Below, piece by piece: positions 56,592-64,000 of a DNA stretch of 64,000 nucleotides. Within the stretch, counting starts at the first letter, position 1. Every line of letters begins with the position of its first letter. The notes under the pieces were generated by a model. The model had not been told where the DNA came from, ran no database searches, and saw only the letters and a list, made by a program, of their open reading frames with translations. Origin of the DNA: Pictodentalium vernedei (lineage: Eukaryota; Mollusca; Scaphopoda; Dentaliida; Dentaliidae). Position numbers and translations under genes: made by a program. Where the stretch lies: contig CM062294.1 of NCBI GenBank assembly GCA_031216915.1, forward strand, positions 165,867,455 to 165,931,454, in the 5' to 3' direction.

Positions 56592-56839
56592 ATTACCTGC
56601 GTCGCCAGTGGCAGAGAAGGTCTAGTAACCGCTCAACTCTGTCCGTCCGTCCGTCTGTCCGTCCATCAGTCCATCTGTACGTCCGTCAGTCCGTCCGAAA
56701 GTTTTCTTGGCTTCTATGAAAGGGAATGATTTTATATTTGGTATGTTGCTTCATAATGATGAGTTGTATCGTGTATCTAATTTTCAGGTCAATTGCATGC
56801 AGCGACGCAGGTCCAGACCCGGTATTGGTCTTGGCTTGT
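56592..56839 (+). mobile_element. 248-bp Helentron-like insertion in the ICR of DIRS-B3
   Basis: The uninterrupted copies read TATATATTTTTTATACTTACC; here TATATATTTTT and TATACTTAC are separated by 248 bp. ACCTGCGTCGC (56595-56605) has an exact inverse copy GCGACGCAGGT at 56802-56812, followed by a hairpin CCAGACC..GGTCTTGG (56813-56834) and CTTG. A (GTCC)n tract is at 56640-56698. A single core-like unit with TATATTTGGTATGTTGCTTC follows, similar to the core repeats at 41700-43550. Because the pre-insertion site is known, the element limits are firm to within a few T residues. Confidence 0.75.
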
Positions 56840-57118
56840 TTATACTTACAAATGACCCAGGCGGCGATGGCCCTCCCATGAGTTGTGAACTCGTACCTCC
56901 CCGCTGAGTGCATAACGCTTACCAGGCACTGGTTGTAAGAATGACAATTAGCAGGAATTTCGAGGACCATATAGGACATGCAATCAGTTTTTGATGCAAA
57001 TTTTGGGGATTGAGGGGCAAAATTTGTGTTTGGCCCTAAATATTTAAGAGTTAGCACCAGCTTAGTCTGGGTCATTGGGAAGTATAAAAAATATATAAAT
57101 TACTATAAATTTTTTAAC

Positions 57119-58620
57119 TCTTTGCTCAACTTGACAAAGTCAAGCTGAGCTATTGCCATCACTTCTCATCCGTCGGCGTACGTACATTAGTACGTTAGTA
57201 TATTAGTACATTAGTACGTACATCCACAATTTCCTTTGGCACACCTCACAGGTCGCATTTATGATCAGATCGCTTTGAAACTTGGTATGCTTGTTTGGGG
57301 TGACCTCTAGATGGGAGCTGTCGATTTTCTTCAATTTCCGTCAAAAAATGTTGCCGCAGCCAACCTTCTTAGAACTCAGTTTAGTCAGACCACATATTTC
57401 CCTTTGGCACACCCTACAGGGCACGTTTATGATTGGATTGCTTTGAAACCTGGTATGCTTGTTTAGGGTGACCTCTAGATGGGAGCTATCGATTTTCGTC
57501 AATTTCGGTCAAAAAATGTTGCCACGGCCAACGTTCTTAGAACTTAGTTTAGTCAGCCCTCAATATTCCCCTTTGGCACAGTCTACAGGGCACATTTATG
57601 ATCAGATTGCTTTGAAACCTGGTATGCTTGTTTGGGGAGACCTTTAGATGGGAGCTATCGATTTTCTTCAATTTCCGTCAAAAAATGTTGCCGCGGCAAA
57701 CGTTCTTAGAACTTAGTTTAGTCAGAAGATCTCAATATTTCCATTTGGCACACCCTACAGGGCACATTTATGATTGGATTGCTTTGAAACCTGGCATGCT
57801 TGTTTGGAGTGACCTCTAGATGGGAGCTATCGATTTTCTTCAATTTCTGTCAAAAAATGTTGCCGCGGCCAAGGTTCTTAGAACTTAGTTTAGTCAGACC
57901 TCAATATTTCCCTTTGGCACACCCTACAGGGCACATTTATGATTGGATTGCTTTGAAACCTGATATGCTTGTTTAGGATGACCTCTAGATGCGAGCTATC
58001 GATTTTCTTCAATTTCGATAAAAAATATATTGCCACGGCCAACGTTCTTAGAACTTAGTTTAGTCAGACCACAATATTTCCCTTTGGCACACCCTACAGG
58101 GCACATTTATGATTGGATTGCTTTGAAACCTGGTACGCTTATTTGGGGTGACCTCTAGATGGGAGCTATCGATTTTTTTCCATTTCCGTCAAAAAATGTT
58201 GCCGCTGCCAACGTTCTTAGAACTTAGTTTAGTTAGAAGACCTCAATATTTCCCTTTCGCACACCCTACAGGACACATTTATGATCGGATTGCTTTGAAA
58301 CCTGGCATGCTTGTTTGGGGTGACGTCTAGATGGGAGTTATCAATTTTCTTCCATTTCCGTCAAAAAAAGTTGCCATGGCCAACGTTCTTAGAACTTAGG
58401 TTAGTCAGACCTCAATATTTCCCTTTGGCACACCCTACAGGGCACATTTATGATTGGATTGCTTTGAAACCTGGTATGCTTGTTTGGGGAGACCTCTAGA
58501 TGGGAGCTATCGATTTTCTTCTGTTTCCGTCAAAAAATGTTGCTGCTGCCAACAGTCTTAGAACTTAGTTTAGTCAGACCTCAATATTTCCCTTTAGCAC
58601 ACCCTACAGGGTACATTTAT
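57119..58620 (+). repeat. Composite repeat: hairpin leader, TACG microsatellite and ~8 core repeats of ~170 bp
   Basis: The leader hairpin GCTCAACTTGAC..GTCAAGCTGAGC is at 57124-57150, followed by alternating ACGTACATTAGT sequence near 57178-57225. Core repeats of 167-172 bp follow, each with GGCACACCCTACAGGGCACA, GGTATGCTTGTTTGGGG and GATGGGAGCTATCGATTT; the last motif recurs at about 57310, 57477, 57648, 57819, 57989, 58158, 58330 and 58499. Short open frames of about 60 codons recur once per unit and are artefacts of the repeat. The array stops abruptly at 58620, where a new leader begins. Confidence 0.75.
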
Positions 58621-59463
58621 TAGCTCAACTTGACAAAGTCAAGCTGAGCTATTGCCATCACTTCTCGTCCGTCGGCGTATGTATGTATGTACGTACACAT
58701 CCGTACGTTAGTACGTACAGAACGTCCACAATTTCCTCTTGCACACCTCACAGGTCGCATTTATTTTCATTTCCTTTAAAAAATTATTGTCGTTTTCACC
58801 AGCCTTTGAACTTACTGCATTTGTGTAGCAACTTATCGCTTTTGCACTCTCTGCAGGGTATATTTATGAATTTCCATAAAAAAAACAAAAAACATTGCCA
58901 CAAGCAATGACATTCAAACTTAGTGCATCTGTGCATTAACATCTTCCTTTGGCATGCCTCAGAGGGTGCATTCATTATCAGGCTGTTTTGAAACTTTGTA
59001 TGCTTATGCAGGATGACAAAGATAGGAGCTATTGATTTTCTTCTCACTTCCATCAAAATCTGTTGCTGTTAGCAGCAGTCTTTGAATTTATTGCATTTGT
59101 GCATCAACATTCCTCTTTGACATGGCCTACAGGCCACATTTATCAGGATTTTTTTTTGAACTTGGTGTGCACATTGGGCGAGACCTTTAGATAAGAGCTA
59201 TTGATTCATTTCTGTGAAAAAAGTTGCCATTTACAATAACCTCTGAACTTACTGCATTTGTGTATCAACATTCTTCCTTTAGCCAGTCTTACACACATTT
59301 ATAAATTCAAGGATTACTCTTGAGGTTGTGCACACACAATGCTGTTTTGTTGAAATTTCACCAAATAACATTGGGACCATTGATCTTCAGTTTTGCCATT
59401 TCACTTGTAACTTACCAAGTTCAAGTTTGTTAAGTTGACCTACAGTGTCATTGACACTTTCAT
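58621..59463 (+). repeat. Second copy of the hairpin-leader composite repeat with divergent core
   Basis: It starts with the same leader hairpin (58623-58649) and a TATGTATGTACG microsatellite, followed by about four diverged core units (CATTTGTG.ATCAAC, CACATTTAT). GTTAAGTTGACC at 59429-59440 is a near inverse (10 of 12) of the leader GCTCAACTTGAC, followed by the stem AGTGTCA/TTGACACT (59444-59458). The order matches the ends of the elements at 41135 and 56592, so 59463 is the likely 3' limit. Confidence 0.6.
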
Positions 59464-59662
59464 TACAATTTGTGGTCCACTGGTGATAAATTCATGGCCA
59501 CTTACATTTTTATGTGTACTCATACTATGTATGGTACACATAATGCCGGCATCCGGGGTGATCATCTGTCGTTCGTCCATCCTTTCTCCATCCGTCTGTC
59601 CATCCATCCGTCCATCTGTCCGTCCATCCGTCTGTCCGTCCGGCGTCCGTATCCATTTGTTT
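59464..59662 (+). repeat. Leader and (TCCG/TCCA)n microsatellite of a fourth composite repeat
   Basis: ATGCCGGCAT near 59543 forms a small palindrome, followed by GGGGTGATCATCTGTCG and a TCCATCCGTCTGTCCG-type tract at about 59575-59645. The core array starts directly after. The open frames over the microsatellite are artefacts. Confidence 0.65.
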
Positions 59663-62252
59663 GGCATTCGATAACTTGAAAAATATTGCTTCGATTATCA
59701 AGTTACTTTATATTTGTGTTCAGGTTACTGATGTGCCGAGCTGTATAGTTTTTGGTGTAAATCGGATAATTTGATCCTGAGATATTAACCTTTTGTCCTT
59801 CAAATTGAAAATTGCTCCAATCCCTTTGGCATTCGATAACTTGAAAAATATTGCTTCGATTATCAAGTTACTTTATATTTGTGTTCAGGTTACTGATGTG
59901 CCGAGCTGTATAGTTTTTGGTGTAAATCTGGTATTTTGATCCTGAGATATTAACCCTTTATCCTTCAAAATTGAAAATTTCTCCAATCCCTTTGGCATTC
60001 GATAACTTGAAAAATATTGCTTGGATTGTCCAGTTACTTTATATTTGTGTTCAGGTTACTGATGTGGCGAGCTGTATAGTTTTTTGTGTAAATCTGATAA
60101 TTTAATCCTGAGATATTAACCCTTTGAGTTGTATAGTTTTTGGTGTAAATCGGATAATTTGATCCTGAGATATTAACCCTTTATCCTTCAAATTGAAAAT
60201 TCCTCCAATCCCTTTGGCATCCGATAACTTGAGAAATATTGCTTGGATTATCAAGTTACTTTATATTTGTGTTCAGGTTACTGATGTGCCGAGCTGTATA
60301 GTTTTCGGTGTAAATCTGTTATTTTGATCCTGAGATATTAACCCTTTATCCTTCAAATTGAAAATTTCTCCAATCCCTTTGGCATTCAATAACTTGAAAA
60401 ATATTGCTTGGATTGTCAAGTTATTTTATATTTGTGTTCAGGTTACTGATGTGCCGAGCTGTATAGTTTTTCGTGTAAATCTGATAATTTAATCCTGAGA
60501 TATTAACCCTTTATCCTTCAAATTGAAAATTTCTCCAATCCCTTTGGCATTCGATAACTTGAAAAATATTGCTTGGATTGTCAAGTTATTTTATATTTTG
60601 GTTCAGGTTACTGATGTGCCGAGCTGTATAGTTTTTGGTGTAAATTGGATAATTTGATCCTGAGATATTAACCCTTTATCCTTCAAATTGAAAATTCCAC
60701 CAATCCCTTTGGCATTCGATAACTTGAAAAATATTGCTTGGATTGTCTAGTTACTAAATTTATATTTGTGTTCAGGTTACTGATGTGCTGAGCTGTATAG
60801 TTTTTGGTGTAAATCTGTTATTTTGATCCAGAGATATTAACCCTTTATCCTTCAAATTGAAAATTTCTCCAATCCCTTTGGCATTCGATAACTTGAAAAA
60901 TATTGCTTGGATTGTCCAGTTACTTTATATTTGTGTTCAGGTTACTGATGTGGCAAGCTGTATAGTTTTTTGTGTAAATCTGATAATTTAATCCTGAGAT
61001 ATTAACCCTTTGAGCTGTATAGTTTTTGGTGTAAATCGGATAATTTGATCCTGAGATATTAACCCTTTATCCTTCAAATTGAAAATTCCTCCAATCCCTT
61101 TGGCATCCGATAACTTGAGAAATATTGCTTGGATTATCAAGTTACTTTATATTTGTGTTCAGGTTACTGATGTGCCGAGCTGTATAGTTTTCGGTGTAAA
61201 TCTGTTATTTTGATCCTGAGATATTAACCCTTTATCCTTCAAATTGAAAATTTCTCCAATCCCTTTGGCATTCGATAACTTGAAAAATATTGCTTGGATT
61301 GTCAAGTTATTTTATATTTGTGTTCAGGTTACTGATGTGCCGAGCTGTATAGTTTTTCGTGTAAATCTGATAATTTAATCCTGAGATATTAACCCTTTAT
61401 CCTTCAAATTGAAAATTTCTCCAATCCCTTTGGCATTCGATAACTTGAGAAATATTGCTTGGATTGTCAAGTTATTTTATATTTTGGTTCAGGTTACTGA
61501 TGTGCCAAGCTGTATAGTTTTTGGTGTAAATTGGATAATTTGATCCTGAGATATTAACCCTTTATCCTTCAAATTGAAAATTCCACCAATCCCTTTGGCA
61601 TTCGATAACTTGAAAAATATTGCTTGGATTGTCTAGTTACTTTATATTTGTGTTCAGGTTACTGATGTACTGAGCTGTATAGTTTTTGGTGTAAATCTGA
61701 TGATTTGATCCAGAGATATTAACCCTTTATCCTTCAAATTGTAAATTCCTCCAATCCCTTTGGCATTCGATAACTTGAAAAATATTGCTTGGATTGTCAA
61801 GTTACTTTACATTTGTATTCAGGTTACTGATGTACCAAGCTGTATAGTTTTTGGTGTAAATCTGTTATTTTAATCCTGAGATATTAACCCTTTATCCTTC
61901 AAATTGTAAATTCCGCCAATCCCTTTAGCATTTGATAACTTGAAACATATTGCTTGGATTGTCAAGTTACTTTATAATTGTGTTCAGGTTACTGATGTGC
62001 TGAGCTGTATAGTTTTTGGTGTTAATCTGATAATTTGATCTGGAGATATTAACCCTTTATCCTTCAAATTGAAAATTCCTCCAATCCCTTTGGCATGAGA
62101 TAACTCAAAAAATATCAATCCGATTGTCATGTTACTTTATATATTTATTCAGGTTACTGATGTGCTGTGCTGTATAGTTTTTTATGTAAATCTGATAATT
62201 TGATCCAGAGATATTAACCCTTTATCCATTAAATTGGACACTCCTCCAATCC
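59663..62252 (+). repeat. ~165-bp tandem repeat array with 222-bp variant units
   Basis: About 15 units of 165-167 bp, each with TTGGCATTCGATAACTTGAA, GTTCAGGTTACTGATGTG and GAGATATTAACCCTTTATCC; starts are at 59663, 59828, 59994, 60216, 60381, 60547, 60712, 60880 and so on. Two units (59994 and 60880) are 222 bp because a 57-bp piece (GAGCTGTATAGTTTTTGG..) is repeated, and their spacing of 886 bp reveals a higher-order duplication. The 3' end is cut by DIRS-A2. No gene is present. Confidence 0.85.
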
Positions 62253-62464
62253 ATTTCTTTTCAACCTACTCACAATTGTTTACAAATGGCTGTAACATAA
62301 GTGCAAGCCCTACTTCGGAACTAACTCAAGCTTTTAGAATCTTTTCCAAATGAGTTGGAAAAGTACTAGAGTGCAAAAGCACGAAAAAGATCGAAAAAAG
62401 GGTCAAGCGAGACCAGCGCTTGAAATTACAGGTACTCTCTCTGCACACCTCTTGCGTTTACCGA

Positions 62465-62490
62465 GCGCATGCGCAACAACTGTGACGTCA
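62465..62490. promoter_or_regulatory. Paired NRF-1-like palindrome and CRE in DIRS-A2
   Basis: GCGCATGCGC at 62465-62474 and TGACGTCA at 62483-62490, at the same spacing as in A1. Both motifs contain CpG, which decays fast in methylated repeats, so their intact state in two diverged copies is notable. Promoter function is inference. Confidence 0.5.
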
Positions 62491-62761
62491 ATTCCTTTAT
62501 TTTCCGCCATTGTACATGGTCGAAAATTTTTGTGACTCGTGCTAAATTATGCTGTTTATTCTTCGTGAACAACTTATTCTACATATTTAGTGTGCTAGTG
62601 GATTGTATCCTTTTATCAAGCTACCAAGTTATTATTATTTAATGTTAATTTGTATTTTTATTGCTTGTCTCTTCACACTTTATCTTGTCTTTCCCCCATG
62701 TGTGAACACGACCTTAGTGCTGTTTTCCGTCGGCGGGAAGCTTGATTATTATTTTGATATA

Positions 62762-64000
62762 ATGCCTAAGACTATTCCTTGTACCTCTTGTTTGCAGGTG
62801 AAACATGTGGACGACTCTCATGCCACATGTGTCACTTGCAACAATTGCACTCAGGCCCAATCATGTGGTATTTGTGGGGTTTGGTCCTCTAAATTCTGGG
62901 CTTCTGTGAACAAGGTGGTTCTTTCCAGAGCTAGAACCCCTCGTTCTCGGGGTAAGGGTAGCCGTGCCGTAGCAGACATTTCTGCTGGTGCACGTGGTGA
63001 CTCTGTCACACAGGATTCGGATCTGCCTTCTGTGGCGAGTTCCTCTGCAACTGTTGGCGGTGTTAGTTCAGTGATACCTGACGAGGAGACCGTGGTCTGT
63101 TTGTCTTCTGATGTCACTATTGAGGCATCTGTTTTCGTTGAGAGCTTTTCCGAGGTCAACTCGGTGACCCTCTCCGATCTGCCTCCTACACCATCGACCG
63201 TTGTTGATGAAGTTGCTACTCCAGATCCTATTCTGTCTGTTGGTGGCTCTTCCATCTCCTCTGGGGATGGTCTACAGTCTCGGGGGACCGAGGCTGTATC
63301 TGCTGGTGTGTCTGTGTGTTCTCAGCCTCCCCCAGCCTCGCGGTGGGGCTGTGCGGGTTTGCTGTCTGCTCCGTCTCATCTGGCTAGGTTTGCTCCTAGT
63401 CGGTTGAGCCGGCCCGTCACTTCGGCAGCGATTCCTCGTCCCTCGAGTGAATCATTTATCGTTCCACCTTCCCCTGCTAGTGTGCCGCCCAGCGGGAGGT
63501 GTTGGGACGTTGGCATCCAGGGCCTGCTGTTCGGCAGCGGTCAGTGACAGCCCCTGTTAGCTGTCACTCTCGGAACCTTCCTCCGGTGATTCCTCACTGT
63601 GTTCCGAGTCTGGGTGTCTATCGATGCTTGCCGTCGGTCTCAGAGGATAGGCAGTTGGGGCCGTCTGCTGCGCAGAGGCCAATGACAGGTTCTTGTCATT
63701 CTTGGGACAATCCTCCGGTGTCTTCTCACCGTGTCCTAGGTCCAGCTACCGATCGACGTGCACCGTCGGTCTCTTTAGAGGATTCGCAGGCAGGACCTTC
63801 TGTTTCGCAGAGGTCAGTGATGGCCCCTGGGCGTCACAATCGGGACTATCCTCCGGTGTCTTCTCACCGTGTCGCTATTCTGTCTGCCTCTTCTGAGGAT
63901 TTGGGTTCTTCTACCAGAAGGGTCCATTGGGAGGACACTCCGTCGGGCGATTCTGCTGCGACGGATTCTCAGGGTGACCTGCGCCAGGCCGTTTTGGCGC
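62762..64000 (+). pseudogene. gag: gag-like gene of DIRS-A2, partial and frameshifted
   Basis: Starts M-P-K-T-I-P-C-T-S-C at 62762, the start chosen for A1. The zinc module is intact (C-x2-C, D-S-H-x2-C, C-x2-C, C-x2-C..W), followed by a Ser/Thr/Pro/Val-rich region. The opening frame stops at 63547. The region to the window end continues in other frames and includes the degenerate repeats G-P-S..Q-R-x-M..H with P-P-V-S-S-H-R. A frame 5' of the ATG is open to 62603 but is not conserved in A1. The rest of gag and RT are outside the window. Confidence 0.72.

Larger units (their letters stand above)
50955..57118 (+). mobile_element. DIRS-B3, main body right of the B2 insertion
   Basis: Continues the fragment 43662-43945. 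It carries gag, RT/RNase H, tyrosine recombinase, 3' UTR with G tract, an ICR (56525-56861) split by a 248-bp insertion, and the right ITR (56938-57118), which has an internal deletion that removes the NRF-1-like site. The recombinase here keeps the Trp and Tyr region lost in B1. Frameshifts in gag and RT and stops in the recombinase make it inactive. Confidence 0.87.
62253..64000 (+). mobile_element. DIRS-like retrotransposon, family A, copy A2 (leaves the window)
   Basis: Homology with A1 begins exactly here (ATTTCTTTTCAACC) and continues to the window end with small indels. The left neighbour is the tandem array, unlike A1, so the boundary is the 5' terminus of the family. It carries the same 5' region with NRF-1-like and CRE sites and the gag start. 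RT and recombinase, if present, lie beyond 64000. Confidence 0.8.

Noticed and set aside
57459..58499. Five similar plus-strand open frames of about 60 codons (R-W-E-L-S-I-F type)
   Set aside because: One per ~170-bp core unit, in tandem-repeat DNA, with no independent support.
59435..59679. Open frames over the TCCG/TCCA microsatellite
   Set aside because: Ser/Pro/Val-Arg repeats on both strands are direct readings of the microsatellite.
1..64000. tRNA, rRNA, SINE with A/B boxes, telomere repeats
   Set aside because: I saw no convincing cloverleaf, rRNA core or TTAGGG array on reading; a tRNAscan and Rfam search would be needed to exclude weak cases.

Overview
The window reads as repeat-dense heterochromatin from a eukaryote, most likely a marine invertebrate animal. 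The composition of transposons (DIRS tyrosine-recombinase retrotransposons, hAT, piggyBac-type MITE, Helentron-like composites with hairpin + (GTCC)n + ~165-bp core repeats) recalls mollusc genomes, but this is inference. No intact single-copy host gene, rRNA, tRNA or CRISPR was found; nearly every base that can be explained is a satellite, a transposon or a nested transposon.

Layout. 1-777: 3' end of a DIRS-like element (copy B0). 778-22131: about 197 copies of a 103-bp satellite monomer in higher-order arrays, split at 20308-21391 by a non-autonomous hAT element with a perfect 8-bp target duplication. 22132-22713: unassigned spacer with a long G tract. 22714-26126: 5' part of a second DIRS family (copy A1: 5' terminal region, broken gag, start of RT). 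26234-38574: DIRS copy B1 with both inverted terminal repeats, gag, RT/RNase H, tyrosine recombinase and internal complementary region; its 3' UTR is interrupted by a 5.2-kb terminal-inverted-repeat DNA transposon (32862-38075, target duplication ACAT) carrying a decayed minus-strand transposase-like gene, which itself holds a 244-bp piggyBac-type MITE. 38575-41134: decayed minus-strand coding remnant. 41135-43661: Helentron-like composite repeat. 43662-57118: DIRS copy B3, into whose 5' leader a whole second copy, B2 (43946-50954), has inserted, and whose 3' end carries a 248-bp Helentron-like insertion. 57119-62252: three more leader/microsatellite/core-tandem-repeat arrays. 62253-64000: a second DIRS-A copy (A2) leaving the window.

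How the parts work together. The DIRS-B copies can be compared with one another and define their own ends: the internal complementary region of each is the reverse complement of the right terminus joined to the left terminus, as expected of the circle-junction template of DIRS elements. The gag (zinc-finger N terminus, basic RGG tail), RT/RNase H and tyrosine recombinase lie in overlapping frames; the recombinase frame stays open back through the whole RT/RNase H region in B1 (-1 relative to RT) and largely so in B2 and B3. Every protein-coding copy here is broken by frameshifts, stops or deletions, so the window records past activity rather than a working element. All assignments are from reading the sequence; no database was searched.
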